Below, piece by piece: positions 8,421 through 17,620 of a stretch of 64,000 nt of DNA; position 1 is the stretch's first letter, and each line of letters opens with the position of its first letter. Source of the stretch: Vibrio sp. 10N (GTDB taxonomy: Bacteria; Pseudomonadota; Gammaproteobacteria; Enterobacterales; Vibrionaceae); NCBI RefSeq assembly GCF_036245475.1, contig NZ_BTPM01000001.1:2542001-2606000 (forward strand), written 5' to 3'. The notes under the pieces are model-generated. The model did not search any database. It was not told the DNA's origin and was given only the letters and a program-made list of their open reading frames with translations. Position numbers and translations under genes: made by a program.

Positions 8421-9227
8421 CTACCAATAACGCTGTCTGGGCTGAAACTCAGGCGGCGTTTTTTTTCTTAACGCACTTTGCATCCGCCCAAAGTTCCTTC
8501 CCAACATGATGCGTATTTGACTGTAGGTTTCGTAGGCCAATAGCTTCCAAGCTGGCGCTGTCCAATATCGGGTGTACATGTGCTTCATGGCTGCGTTCAC
8601 ATCGGGAGACATGCGTTTTACTTTAGTTGCGAGCGTTTGAGCAGCGTTTAATGGGTCTTCGCTGACCTCTGTTACCAATCCATATTTTAACGCCTCTTCC
8701 GCTGACAACTCATGGCCACAGATAGAGATGAGCATCGCTCTATCCTTTGGCATCACCTCACGCAGCGCAATAGAGCCTGCCATGTCCGATGTTAACCCCA
8801 TCTTTGATTCCATAATGGATAGGTTCGCCCTTGGCGAACAAATACGAAAATCTGCTCCGAGCGCAATTTGCATCCCTGCGCCCCAGCAATAACCGTCGAT
8901 TGCGGCAATGACTGGGACGGATAATTTGCGCCAATTACTGCTTACCTGTTGAGCTCGATTGGACTGACCCGGCCACCATTTGAACAGCAACTTCGCCGCA
9001 TTGCTTTTATTAGTCATCATAGATTTGAAGTCGAGACCCGAACTAAAGTTCTCCCCTGACCCCGTCAAAATCACCGCCCTGAGCTGACGATCTTTACGTA
9101 GCGCGCGACTCACGTGAATCAGCTCTTCAAACATCCCCATGTCAACGCCATTGAGCTTATCAGGTCGATTTAACGCCACAGTCACCACATCCTCCGTGCG
9201 GCTCACGTTGATCCTTTTGTAGTCCAT
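8421..9227 (-). CDS. Crotonase (enoyl-CoA hydratase/isomerase) family protein
   Basis: The 268-residue crotonase fold shows the first oxyanion-hole strand (SGLDFKSMM near 63) and the second, CWGAGMQIALGAD, near 114-126. MESKMGLTSDMAG near 139-151 places an Asp where dienoyl-CoA and enoyl-CoA isomerases carry theirs, and the Glu pair of true hydratases is not evident. It is therefore probably an acyl-CoA isomerase rather than a hydratase. It acts on CoA esters in the cytoplasm. It stands alone, with no beta-oxidation genes nearby. Confidence 0.8.
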   Translation of the reverse strand: MDYKRINVSRTEDVVTVALNRPDKLNGVDMGMFEELIHVSRALRKDRQLRAVILTGSGENFSSGLDFKSMMTNKSNAAKLLFKWWPGQSNRAQQVSSNWRKLSVPVIAAIDGYCWGAGMQIALGADFRICSPRANLSIMESKMGLTSDMAGSIALREVMPKDRAMLISICGHELSAEEALKYGLVTEVSEDPLNAAQTLATKVKRMSPDVNAAMKHMYTRYWTAPAWKLLAYETYSQIRIMLGRNFGRMQSALRKKTPPEFQPRQRYW

Positions 9228-9506
9228 CGTTATTCCTTTATTTTGCTGGCTTTTTCATCAGTGTAGTGACGGCTGAAAGAAGCGTTAGAATATTTACTCA
9301 ATTATGAGAGCCCCATCGTGTATAGCGCCCCGCCTCATTCATACATTGCGACAATCAGCCGAACCGAATGTGACATCTGACCAAAACTGACAATACAATC
9401 ACTAATTTTTTCGATGTCGCTTACGTTATTGAGCTGTGTTACTTGTTTTGAGCCATTCGCGTGGTTGAATGAAACGGTTAGATTGGATGAATAGGAAGTA
9501 GAATCC

Positions 9507-9785
9507 ATGATTAAGGAAAATCAGCAAAAAACTCACAGCAACGCAACCACAGTGATCACATATCAGGATAGCGATCCATGGTGGTTTAGCGTCTTATTAG
9601 TCGCATTTACCTACCTACTGTTAGCTTTTGTGCTCCCAAACCAACTGTCTAAGGGCGATCAAGACACCGCCGCCTTCGTAGATATGTTAAGTAGTTTTGC
9701 ATTCCCTATTGCGATGACATGGTGTATTCCTTCACTCGTAATTCGAGCTAAGCAAATCATCATTGGCAAAAGGCAGTTCGCTTAA
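9507..9785 (+). CDS. Small membrane protein, two predicted segments (92 aa)
   Basis: A polar N-terminus (about 25 residues) is followed by two hydrophobic segments, about 27-44 and about 58-77, and a short basic tail. It is an inner-membrane protein of unknown function. The start follows GGAAGTAGAATCC, a weak ribosome-binding site. No neighbouring gene suggests a role. Confidence 0.55.
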   Translation: MIKENQQKTHSNATTVITYQDSDPWWFSVLLVAFTYLLLAFVLPNQLSKGDQDTAAFVDMLSSFAFPIAMTWCIPSLVIRAKQIIIGKRQFA

Positions 9786-10000
9786 AAATTAGACACTTGT
9801 CACTTTTAACGGTGGATGCTTAATTCGTCCACCAAAAGTTTATTCTTTCACCTTATAGGCAGAACTTCTCAGGTTTACAAACAGTTAGCTCTAGCACGTC
9901 ATACACCCTATAAAAATGTGAGTAAGATCACCTTGATCGTGCTTTTTCATGGTGTTATCGTGGTTTCGATGACGAAAATGTGACCACAAAGGAGTGTGCT

Positions 10001-10240
10001 TTGCCGAATATTCAAGTGAGTCGTTGGCGTGTTGAATCTTGCCCTAAAGCATTAGAGCAAAAAATCATCTCAGCCGTCGCCTACAAGGAAATGAAGGGAA
10101 CTATTTCTGATTTTGAGTTGTGTCAGATATTCGGAGAAACCGTTTGGAAGAGCGGTGAGAATTACCATACTCATGCAGTATCGGTGTTAATTAACGAAGC
10201 CGAAAAGTGCTGCAGAGTGATACCTAGACAGTTTGCTTAA
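10001..10240 (+). CDS. Hypothetical protein (79 aa), TTG start
   Basis: The strong ribosome-binding site AAAGGAG (9988-9994) lies six bases before TTG at 10001 in an open frame, so I start there rather than at the in-frame GTG at 9980. The product is a soluble mixed alpha/beta protein with three or four Cys and no recognised motif. It ends just before a strong terminator, as expected for a real monocistronic gene. Confidence 0.6.
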   Translation: MPNIQVSRWRVESCPKALEQKIISAVAYKEMKGTISDFELCQIFGETVWKSGENYHTHAVSVLINEAEKCCRVIPRQFA

Positions 10241-10256
10241 CTGTTTTAGTCGCATT

Positions 10257-10288
10257 AAAAAGGTCTACCTTAGGGTAGACCTTTTTTT
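10257..10288 (+). terminator. Rho-independent terminator
   Basis: GGTCTACC (10262-10269) pairs with GGTAGACC (10274-10281), followed by seven T. A-runs on the other side let it also serve the minus-strand acyltransferase gene. Confidence 0.9.
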
Positions 10289-10317
10289 GTATCTGGCATT
10301 ATTGTCTCTGAAACAAC

Positions 10318-11202
10318 TTAGCTTTGCGAGTAGATAGCTTCTAGCTTCTCATCTTTGCGTTTCCAGACATCATTAAGCCAATTGTGGAAACGGCGCTTGA
10401 ATACTTTGTCATTAAAGTAATCCCCATTTAGATTCTCATCCATTTGGTAGACATCTATCTTAACCACTACTTTGGTCAGTTTACCTTTCAACAAGTCCTT
10501 AAACGGATCTTCGCGGTTTTCTGGATACGCTAGTGTAATGTCGACGACACCATCTAACAGGTGATTCATTGCATTAAGAGTGAACGCAACGCCGCCTGTT
10601 TTTGGCTTCAACAAATGTCTATAAGGCGTTTTAACCGTTGCTAGTTTTTCTTCGCTGTAACGCGTACCTTCAACAAAACTGATCATAGTGGTGGGTACAT
10701 GTTCAAACTTCTTACACGCCTTGCGAATCGCATTGAAATCGTCGTTGCGGCGCTCTGGATTCTTTACAAGGTAAGCTTGTGAATGCCTTTTCATAAATGG
10801 CATATCGAGTCCCCAGCACGCAAGGCCAACGAACGGGACGTACAACAGGCTCTGTTTAAGTAAGAACTTACACATTGGCATCTTGTTTTTCATTACTGAG
10901 GTAATGATAACAATGTCTGCCCAGCTAAGGTGGTTAGACAGTAGCATGTACCACTGTTCTGGCGTCAGATCGTCGCCGCCTTCTACATCCCATTCGATAT
11001 TGTTGTTCAGATTAAGAAGCCACAAATTAATCGTTGCCCAAAGCCACATCTGCTTATTCGATAAGCTTGTCATCAGGGTCTTAACAGACGCGAAAGGTAG
11101 AACTAATTTGATGATCGAGAATGTACAAACCACCACAGCCGTAATAGCCGTATTGACCATGACAAGAAAAGAATTAATAAACAGACGTAGATTGCTAAAC
11201 AT
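10318..11202 (-). CDS. PlsC-like acyltransferase, YihG family
   Basis: It shows the lysophosphatidic-acid acyltransferase motifs NHLSWAD (HX4D catalytic pair) and FVEGTR, plus the block 'CWGLDMPFMKRHS', which matches enterobacterial YihG closely. An N-terminal hydrophobic segment anchors it to the inner membrane, so a role in phospholipid acyl transfer is likely; the exact acceptor is unknown. I chose the ATG at 11202 (294 aa). The frame runs open to a TTG at 11235, which lacks support. Confidence 0.85.
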   Translation of the reverse strand: MFSNLRLFINSFLVMVNTAITAVVVCTFSIIKLVLPFASVKTLMTSLSNKQMWLWATINLWLLNLNNNIEWDVEGGDDLTPEQWYMLLSNHLSWADIVIITSVMKNKMPMCKFLLKQSLLYVPFVGLACWGLDMPFMKRHSQAYLVKNPERRNDDFNAIRKACKKFEHVPTTMISFVEGTRYSEEKLATVKTPYRHLLKPKTGGVAFTLNAMNHLLDGVVDITLAYPENREDPFKDLLKGKLTKVVVKIDVYQMDENLNGDYFNDKVFKRRFHNWLNDVWKRKDEKLEAIYSQS

Positions 11203-11406
11203 ACCAATTGTTACAGAACGTAAAAGAGGCGGCAATCATAGCAACTTTTGACCAAACGTATAGTAAAGCTTTGTCATCCAGATATGAATTTGTAGAATCA
11301 GTCCAATAAAACACTTAAATAACAAAAGCTTATAAAGCTACCGAACCATAGTCCTCCGACCAGAAATGAAAAAGCCTTGTGAACACACAAGGCTAAAGCT
11401 CGTCAT

Positions 11407-11913
11407 TTAAGCCAACCAGCCAGCGAAATGCCCAACTAAGTACAAACATAGCCCAGCCATAATGCCGGCAACAATATCATCAATCATGATACCCAATCCG
11501 CCATGCATCCGTTTGTCGAGCCAGCCGATAGGCCAAGGTTTTACCATGTCAAAGAAGCGAAACAGCACAAAGCCTGTGATTAACCACTTCCAATCATCGG
11601 CGGGCAGCTTTAGCGCTGGGACAATCGCCATGGTGATCCAAAAGCCCGCAAACTCATCCCAAACGATTGAGCCATGATCGTGCACACCCATGTCTTGCGA
11701 GGTGACGTCGCAAATTTTGATGCCAATGATACAAGCAATAACCACGGCAATGAGGTAAACGCTTAACGGTAGCTGAACCAGTAACAGGTACAAAGGGATC
11801 GACGCGAGTGTTCCCATGGTGCCGGGGATAATCGGCGACAGACCGCTTCCAAAACCGGTTGCTAACAAGTGCCAAGGGTTTTTAAGTGAGATTAAGTCGA
11901 GAGGATTGCTCAT
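11407..11913 (-). CDS. pgpA: Phosphatidylglycerophosphatase A
   Basis: The 168-residue integral membrane enzyme removes phosphate from phosphatidylglycerophosphate to give phosphatidylglycerol. Family segments are visible: GFGSGLSPIIPGTMG near 21-35, the WDEFAGFW motif near 84-91, and RMHGGLGIMIDDIVAG near 135-150 with its paired Asp. It overlaps the end of thiL by four bases (ATGA), showing translational coupling, as is usual for thiL-pgpA. Confidence 0.95.
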   Translation of the reverse strand: MSNPLDLISLKNPWHLLATGFGSGLSPIIPGTMGTLASIPLYLLLVQLPLSVYLIAVVIACIIGIKICDVTSQDMGVHDHGSIVWDEFAGFWITMAIVPALKLPADDWKWLITGFVLFRFFDMVKPWPIGWLDKRMHGGLGIMIDDIVAGIMAGLCLYLVGHFAGWLA

Positions 11914-12881
11914 TGATTTCCCTTAAAATGATCAAAACCATCGAGTTGCCAGTCAACTGGCGCATCGTCGTTATGAAGCTCTAAATATTCGGTGCCGGTC
12001 AGTTGCCCAATACAGGTAAACGGCGTGTTACTTAACGCCACTTCAAGTTGACCGCGATTGGCCTCTGGTACCGTAAAGCATAGCTCGTACTCTTCACCAC
12101 TGGTCAATGCATATTGCTGAGCACGGGCGCTGCTACCAACGAACTGAAGTAACTCTTTAGATACAGGAAGCGCAGCAACATTAAGCCTTGCGCCAACCTT
12201 AGAGCGTTTTAGAATGTGCCCCAAATCGGCCACCAGCCCATCAGAAATATCGATAGCCGCTGATGCAACATCTCGCAAGGCTATTCCTGCGAGCACGCGT
12301 GGTGTGGCTTCAAAGTGACGTCGCTGCAATTCTTGGTTAAGGCTGTTATCCGCGCTGATGTTGTTTTCTAAAATCACATCAAGTCCAGCTTTGGCATCAC
12401 CAAGAAGGCCTGTGACATAGACCCAGTCTCCGGACTGCGCACCATGGCGAGTCAGCGCCTTCCCTTCTGGCAGCGTACCTTGAACAGTAAGGGTAATGGT
12501 GAGAGGACCTTTAGTGGTGTCGCCACCAATCAGTTGAATACCGTAATAGTCAGCAAGCTTGAAAAACGCATTAGAGAAACGCTCTAACCACGCCGTATTG
12601 ATTTCAGGTAACGAAATACCCATAGAAACCCAAGCGGGGGAAGCGCCCATGGCCACGAGATCACTGATGTTTGACGCGAGGGCTTTGTGAGCAATTTGCG
12701 CTGGATTGGCGTCGGCGAGAAAGTGAGTACCCGCCACTAAGGTGTCGGTACTAATAGCAATGTGAGTGCCTGCTGGAGGGGCGACAATCGCACAGTCGTC
12801 TCCTTGAGCGAGAATCACATCTTTGCGGTTTTGCTGCTTATGAGCAAAGTACTTATCGATTAAACTAAATTCACCAGACAT
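11910..12881 (-). CDS. thiL: Thiamine-monophosphate kinase
   Basis: ThiL phosphorylates thiamine monophosphate to the active diphosphate using ATP. The 323-residue protein shows the GDDCAIV metal/ATP segment near 27-33, STDTLVAGTHF near 44-54 and DISDGLVADLGHI near 209-221, as expected for the AIR-synthase-like fold. It follows nusB after a terminator-like hairpin (12921-12949), so some transcripts may begin in the gap. It overlaps pgpA. Confidence 0.96.
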   Translation of the reverse strand: MSGEFSLIDKYFAHKQQNRKDVILAQGDDCAIVAPPAGTHIAISTDTLVAGTHFLADANPAQIAHKALASNISDLVAMGASPAWVSMGISLPEINTAWLERFSNAFFKLADYYGIQLIGGDTTKGPLTITLTVQGTLPEGKALTRHGAQSGDWVYVTGLLGDAKAGLDVILENNISADNSLNQELQRRHFEATPRVLAGIALRDVASAAIDISDGLVADLGHILKRSKVGARLNVAALPVSKELLQFVGSSARAQQYALTSGEEYELCFTVPEANRGQLEVALSNTPFTCIGQLTGTEYLELHNDDAPVDWQLDGFDHFKGNQ

Positions 12882-12920
12882 CTTGTCGACTTGGCAACGA
12901 AAAGGTGTACAGAGTATATA

Positions 12921-12949
12921 AAAAAGGCCAGCAAATTGCTGACCTTTTT
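12921..12949. terminator. Terminator-like hairpin between nusB and thiL
   Basis: AAAAAGGCCAGCAA pairs with TTGCTGACCTTTTT around a short loop, with one mismatch. A- and T-runs flank it. On the minus strand it would end or attenuate the rib-nusB transcript before thiL. Confidence 0.7.
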
Positions 12950-12971
12950 ACGAATAGACAAACGTTGTTTG

Positions 12972-13439
12972 TTACTTCTTGCGAACGTGCGGTGCGGCTT
13001 TATCTAGTACACCGTTAACAAACTTGTGGCTGTCTTCTGCAGCGAATACTTTTGCAAGTTCGATCGCTTCGTTAATAACCACTTTGTAAGGTACGTCTTC
13101 ACGGCTTGTCATCTCATACATCGCTAGGCGAAGTAGCGCAAGTTCCATCATGTCTAGATCTTGCATTGGGCGAGAAACAAATGGACGTAGCTTGCTGTCT
13201 AGCTCCGTGTGATTCAACGCGACACCCGTGAGTAGGTCACGGAAATATACAACGTCAGTCTCTGGCGCAGTCAACGCAGGCTCAGCAGCATGATGTTCTT
13301 CTTCATCATACTTACCACCTGATAAGAACTGTTCTTCAACAGTGGCAACATTTTCTTTAGTAATTTGCCAAGAATAAATTGCTTGCAGAGCAAATTGACG
13401 TGCATTACGACGTGCGGCTGGTTTCACACTGGCCCCCAT
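12972..13439 (-). CDS. nusB: Transcription antitermination protein NusB
   Basis: The 155-residue all-helical protein, with NusE (S10), binds boxA RNA and supports antitermination on rRNA operons. It has the [16 protein letters not shown]-terminus and the C-terminal block '[17 protein letters not shown]...KFVNGVLD' typical of NusB. The ATG overlaps the ribH stop by one base (TAATG), showing coupling. An acidic, His-rich insert near 44-52 is a minor variation. Confidence 0.96.
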   Translation of the reverse strand: MGASVKPAARRNARQFALQAIYSWQITKENVATVEEQFLSGGKYDEEEHHAAEPALTAPETDVVYFRDLLTGVALNHTELDSKLRPFVSRPMQDLDMMELALLRLAMYEMTSREDVPYKVVINEAIELAKVFAAEDSHKFVNGVLDKAAPHVRKK

Positions 13440-13909
13440 TAGGAATCGATTTCAGAAAGAACGTTGATCATTTCAAGCGCGCTTAGTGCAGCCTCTGCAC
13501 CTTTATTACCAGCCTTGGTTCCTGCACGCTCGATAGCTTGATCGATGGTATCAACAGTCAATACACCAAAGGCTACTGGTAGGCTATATTCCAGAGACAC
13601 TTGTGCAAGACCTTTATTACACTCACTACAAACATAGTCGAAATGTGGTGTACCGCCACGAATGACTGTACCTAGCGATACGATTGCATCAAACTTGCCT
13701 GTTTTTGCAACACGTTGAGCAACAAGCGGTAGCTCTACTGCACCTGGGCAGCGTACAACCGTGATGTTGTCTTCGCTCACTTGACCGTGACGTTTCAAAG
13801 TATCGATAGCACCTGACAATAGGCTTTCATTGATAAAACTATTGAAACGAGCAATCACAATAGCAATCTTTGCGTTCGGTGCTGGGAAGCCACCCTCGAT
13901 AACTTTCAT
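13439..13909 (-). CDS. ribH: 6,7-dimethyl-8-ribityllumazine synthase
   Basis: RibH condenses the ribityl-aminouracil with dihydroxybutanone phosphate to form lumazine, the penultimate riboflavin step. The 156-residue protein has the ARFNSFI N-terminal strand, PGAVELPL near 55-62, and [15 protein letters not shown] near 80-94 with the catalytic His. It lies between the terminator after ribBX and nusB; the standard symbol in enterobacteria is ribE (ribH in most others). Confidence 0.97.
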   Translation of the reverse strand: MKVIEGGFPAPNAKIAIVIARFNSFINESLLSGAIDTLKRHGQVSEDNITVVRCPGAVELPLVAQRVAKTGKFDAIVSLGTVIRGGTPHFDYVCSECNKGLAQVSLEYSLPVAFGVLTVDTIDQAIERAGTKAGNKGAEAALSALEMINVLSEIDS

Positions 13910-14045
13910 ATGCTTTCCTTATAAACTATGTTCATCGCGCGAGAATCGACGGATTCTAGCACAAGTCTTTTATTAATATCTACCGCTAACTTTGCCGAGA
14001 CAAGGCTTTGACAAAGCTGCCCAAAATAGCGCGCGGTCTTGATGA

Positions 14046-14078
14046 GAAAAAGCCTTTGCTTATCAGAAGCAAAGGCTT
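14046..14078 (-). terminator. Terminator after ribBX
   Basis: AAGCCTTTGCTT (14050-14061) pairs with AAGCAAAGGCTT (14067-14078). On minus the stem is followed by TTTTTC. It sits between ribBX and ribH and could split or attenuate the rib transcript. Confidence 0.75.
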
Positions 14079-14084
14079 GTTTGA

Positions 14085-15194
14085 TTATTCTGTAACGTAC
14101 TCGGTTACTGTCAGACCAAAACCGCCAAGTGCATGGTATTTTTTATCTGCCGATGACAACAGCTTCATTTCATGCACGCCAAGGTCGGCTAGAATTTGCG
14201 AGCCCACACCTACGCGGCGTGATGTACCCTGCTTTTTCGCCATGGTTGGCGCAGTACCGCTGTCTTGCTGTTCGAACATTTTCATCTTGTGAATCAAGAA
14301 GTCTGTGCTCTCTTCATTACCAAGAATCACTAGCACACCACCTTCATCGCCAATGCGCTTCATCGCTTTGTCCAGAGTCCAGCTGCGATCTGAGTTGCGG
14401 TTTGAGCGCAGAATATCAGTGAACGTGTCTTGCAAGTGAACACGTACCAGTGGCGTGCTTGCCGTCAAGTCACCAGCGCACATAGCGTAGTGGATTTGGT
14501 TGTCGATGGTATCGCGGTAAGTGACCAGCTCAAAATCACCAAACTCAGTTGGCAGATGACACGCAGCCACACGCTCAATCGTTGTTTCGTTGTTGTTGCG
14601 GTACTCGATTAGATCAGCAATCGTGCCTAGCTTGATGTCATGCTTTTCAGCAAAGACTTCAAGATCTGGGCGACGAGCCATGGTGCCGTCGTCGTTTAAG
14701 ATCTCAACAATCACCGATGCTGGCTCAAGACCCGCCAATTTTGCTAAATCGCAGCCCGCTTCGGTGTGACCTGCGCGAGTCAGTACACCACCATCTTGAG
14801 CAGCAAGTGGGAAAATATGCCCTGGCTGAACAAGATCGGCCGCTTTTGCGTCTTTCGCCACAGCCGCTTGCACAGTACGCGCTCGGTCAGCAGCAGAGAT
14901 ACCTGTGGTGACGCCTTCAGCCGCTTCAATCGACACGGTAAAGTTTGTGGTGTATTGCGCGTTATTGTCTTGCACCATAGGTGGCAGACCCAGCGTTTCA
15001 CAGCGGTCTTTGGTCATGGTTAAGCAGATAAGACCGCGACCATGGGTGGCCATAAAGTTGATGGCTTCAGGAGTAATATGTTCAGCGGCCATGATAAGGT
15101 CGCCTTCGTTTTCACGATCTTCATCATCCATCAGGATGACCATTTTTCCTAAACGGATATCTTCAATGATTTCTTGCGGCGTACTAATTGGCAT
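14085..15194 (-). CDS. ribB: DHBP synthase fused to a degenerate GTP cyclohydrolase II-like domain (RibBX)
   Basis: Residues 1-200 are 3,4-dihydroxy-2-butanone-4-phosphate synthase: [11 protein letters not shown] near 23-33 with the acidic metal ligands, THGRGLICL near 49-57, and the [11 protein letters not shown] block near 141-151. Residues about 205-369 follow GTP cyclohydrolase II in outline. The zinc-binding Cys cluster of true RibA (G-D-x-F-x-S-x-x-C-D-C type) is missing; that stretch reads [14 protein letters not shown]. This is the RibBX variant known in Proteobacteria, so the cell needs a separate ribA. DHBP synthase activity is near certain; GCHII activity is unlikely. Confidence 0.93.
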   Translation of the reverse strand: MPISTPQEIIEDIRLGKMVILMDDEDRENEGDLIMAAEHITPEAINFMATHGRGLICLTMTKDRCETLGLPPMVQDNNAQYTTNFTVSIEAAEGVTTGISAADRARTVQAAVAKDAKAADLVQPGHIFPLAAQDGGVLTRAGHTEAGCDLAKLAGLEPASVIVEILNDDGTMARRPDLEVFAEKHDIKLGTIADLIEYRNNNETTIERVAACHLPTEFGDFELVTYRDTIDNQIHYAMCAGDLTASTPLVRVHLQDTFTDILRSNRNSDRSWTLDKAMKRIGDEGGVLVILGNEESTDFLIHKMKMFEQQDSGTAPTMAKKQGTSRRVGVGSQILADLGVHEMKLLSSADKKYHALGGFGLTVTEYVTE

Positions 15195-15227
15195 TTCACG
15201 TTCCTGTTATTGCGCTTGTTGTTATCT

Positions 15228-15276
15228 GGGTTTTGCGACTCATGGTTTTTGCGAATCATAGGTTTTCGAGAATCAG
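15228..15276. repeat. Three tandem 16-bp repeats between ribE and ribBX
   Basis: GGGTTTTGCGACTCAT (15228-15243), GGTTTTTGCGAATCAT (15244-15259) and GGTTTTCGAGAATCAG (15261-15276) are imperfect direct copies in the 92-bp ribE-ribBX gap. Their function is unknown; they may be an RNA or protein binding array, or slippage. Confidence 0.7.
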
Positions 15277-15286
15277 ATTCGCGATA

Positions 15287-15940
15287 TTAAGCAAAACCGT
15301 TTTGTTGTAAGAATTCCATCGTCAGTCTCGACTCAGGCTCAGAGTGAGTCTGCGCTTGCAGCAAGCGTTCCATGTAGCGAGCCATGACATCGACTTCAAG
15401 ATTTACTCTTCGACCAACCTGGAACTGGTCGATGGTCGTCTCTTCCGAGGTATGCGGCACGATAGTTAGCTTAAACGCATCTTTTCGAAGGTCGTTCACC
15501 GTCAAGCTAATACCATCTACAGTAATCGAGCCTTTTTCGGCGACATACTTAGTGATCTCCGATGGCATCTGCACCCAATACTCAACCGCTCGGCCGACTT
15601 GTTGTCTATCGACAATCTCACCCACGCCATCAACGTGGCCAGAGACAATATGGCCACCGAAACGCGTGGTCGGCAGCATCGCTTTTTCAAGGTTCACTTT
15701 GTCGCCCACACTGTAGTGAGCAAACCCTGTCTTCTTGAGGGTTTCCAGCGACAAGTCCGCTTGGTAACTATTCTCAGAGAAGTCCACCACGGTTAAACAT
15801 ACGCCGTTGGTCGCAATACTGTCACCGAGCTTCACATCGCCCATGTCCAGTTTGCCTACCTCAACGGTAACACTGATGTCTTCCCCTTTTGGCGTGATCG
15901 CTTTAAGAGTACCAACGGCTTCAATAATTCCTGTAAACAT
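15287..15940 (-). CDS. ribE: Riboflavin synthase alpha subunit
   Basis: The enzyme dismutates two lumazine molecules to riboflavin. The 217-residue protein has the hallmark N-terminus MFTGIIEAVG and two repeated lumazine-binding barrels: GGHIVSGHVDGVG near 95-107 ends the first region and ITVDGISLTVN near 137-147 is in the second. Length fits the family. It is in the minus-strand rib run, three bases after ribD; it is called ribC in E. coli. Confidence 0.97.
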   Translation of the reverse strand: MFTGIIEAVGTLKAITPKGEDISVTVEVGKLDMGDVKLGDSIATNGVCLTVVDFSENSYQADLSLETLKKTGFAHYSVGDKVNLEKAMLPTTRFGGHIVSGHVDGVGEIVDRQQVGRAVEYWVQMPSEITKYVAEKGSITVDGISLTVNDLRKDAFKLTIVPHTSEETTIDQFQVGRRVNLEVDVMARYMERLLQAQTHSEPESRLTMEFLQQNGFA

Positions 15941-15943
15941 CTT

Positions 15944-17053
15944 CTATTTCTTAATGTGCTGTGGCGTGGCAACGATTCGAATATCGTTACCTACCATACG
16001 AATATCTTTAATGTCGAGATCGATAACCTGTTGCATCGACTCAAGCCCAAGCGCGCCGATCAGTCCTCGACCATCAGCCCCCATAAGCTTAGGCGCTAAA
16101 TAGACAATAAGCTCATCGACAAGCTGCTGCTCAATCATGGAACGTGCTAACGTCGCTCCAGCTTCGACCCAGACATGGTTAATTTGGTGCTCTGCCGCCA
16201 ATGCATCTAACGTCTGAGCGAGGTCTAGCTGTTCACTCGCCCCTTCAGGGATATTGAGGTCGCTACCTTCATGGGCAACACGGATGATGGCACCTTCGGT
16301 GCTAAACAGTTTTAAATCGGGGCTGAGCTGATTTTGTCTATCCAAAATCACTCGTGCAGGCTGACGAAGCTCAGTGGAGTCAATCACTGAATGCACTTGG
16401 CTTGGCAGTTCATTCCAACGAACATTTAAAGATGCATTGTCATCAATAACAGTGCGGCTAGTAGACAACACTGCCCCAGCTTCCGCGCGATAGGCTTGCA
16501 CATCGCGGCGCGCTTCAGCGCCTGTGATCCACTGACTTTTACCGTTAGCAAGCGCAGTTTGTCCATCAAGGCTGGCCGCCATTTTAAGCTGAACGAAGGG
16601 GCGATTGGTTTCCATTTTCTTTAGAAAACCGCGATTCAGTGCTCGCGCATCTTGCTCCAAGATACCAACCTGCACTTCAATACCCGCCTCTTCAAGCATC
16701 GCAAAACCACGTCCAGCAACTTGTGGATTCGGATCGGACATGGCACAAACAACTTTGGCAACGCCTGCCTTAATTAGCCCCTCAGCACAAGGTGGCGTGC
16801 GGCCATAGTGAGAGCAAGGCTCTAGGGTGACATACGCCGTTGCGCCCTTGGCTTTATCACCCGCCATACGCATCGCGTGCACTTCGGCATGTGGCTCCCC
16901 TGCTTTTTTATGGTAGCCGTGGCCGACAATGACATCATTTTGAGTGATCACGCAGCCCACATTGGGGTTTGGGGCAGTGGTGAAACGGCCTTTCTTGGCA
17001 AGGTCAATCGCTAAACTCATCATCTGATAGTCAATAGCGCTAAACTGACTCAT
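15944..17053 (-). CDS. ribD: Riboflavin biosynthesis deaminase/reductase RibD
   Basis: The bifunctional enzyme deaminates and then reduces the pyrimidine intermediate. The N-terminal cytidine-deaminase-like domain shows the zinc site HAEVHAM near 53-59 and LEPCSHYGRTPPC near 78-90. The C-terminal NADPH reductase domain follows from about residue 150 (KMAASLDGQTA). It heads the rib run and lies 35 bp after nrdR, an order common in gammaproteobacteria. Confidence 0.97.
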   Translation of the reverse strand: MSQFSAIDYQMMSLAIDLAKKGRFTTAPNPNVGCVITQNDVIVGHGYHKKAGEPHAEVHAMRMAGDKAKGATAYVTLEPCSHYGRTPPCAEGLIKAGVAKVVCAMSDPNPQVAGRGFAMLEEAGIEVQVGILEQDARALNRGFLKKMETNRPFVQLKMAASLDGQTALANGKSQWITGAEARRDVQAYRAEAGAVLSTSRTVIDDNASLNVRWNELPSQVHSVIDSTELRQPARVILDRQNQLSPDLKLFSTEGAIIRVAHEGSDLNIPEGASEQLDLAQTLDALAAEHQINHVWVEAGATLARSMIEQQLVDELIVYLAPKLMGADGRGLIGALGLESMQQVIDLDIKDIRMVGNDIRIVATPQHIKK

Positions 17054-17088
17054 AGTAATCCATACCTATCGCTGAATGGGGTAAGCCG

Positions 17089-17538
17089 TTAGTCTTCCAA
17101 GCGAGCGATTTCTTCACCAAACTCGCGAATGTCTTCAAAACTACGGTAAACAGATGCGAAACGAATATACGCCACCTTATCCAGCTCTTTTAGCTGGGTC
17201 ATCACTAGGTTACCTATCATTTCGCTTGGGACTTCACGCTCACCAGTAGCACGAAGTTGAGATTCAATATGACTGATCGCAAGTTCAATCGCGTCAGCAC
17301 TCACTGGGCGCTTTTCTAACGCACGCTGAATGCCACCCACCATCTTATCTTTATTAAACGGCTCACGATTACCATTAGATTTAATCACCTTTGGCATCAC
17401 AAGCTCGGCAGTCTCAAAGGTGGTGAAGCGTTCACTGCACGCCAAACATTGACGACGACGGCGCACCTGATGGCCATCGGCTACCAGTCTGGAATCGATA
17501 ACTTTTGTGTCATTTTCTGAACAAAATGGACAATGCAT
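17089..17538 (-). CDS. nrdR: Transcriptional repressor NrdR
   Basis: NrdR represses ribonucleotide reductase genes in response to ATP/dATP. The start MHCPFC at 17538 has an AGGAGG ribosome-binding site and gives the usual 149 residues. The zinc ribbon uses CPFC (3-6) and CLAC (31-34), followed by the ATP-cone domain (about 49-139). No NrdR box was seen at its own promoter. It probably co-transcribes with ribD. Confidence 0.96.
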   Translation of the reverse strand: MHCPFCSENDTKVIDSRLVADGHQVRRRRQCLACSERFTTFETAELVMPKVIKSNGNREPFNKDKMVGGIQRALEKRPVSADAIELAISHIESQLRATGEREVPSEMIGNLVMTQLKELDKVAYIRFASVYRSFEDIREFGEEIARLED

Positions 17539-17620
17539 AACACCTCCTATGGTTAAGCCCACAGTTTAGCGAAAATTCACCTATTAAGAAATCCACTAAT
17601 TAACCCGTAAAGTAACGTAA

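Noticed and set aside
13910..17060. FMN riboswitch near the rib genes
   Set aside because: No conserved RFN core (such as AGGGCGGGG with matching partner segments) is visible in any rib intergenic gap.
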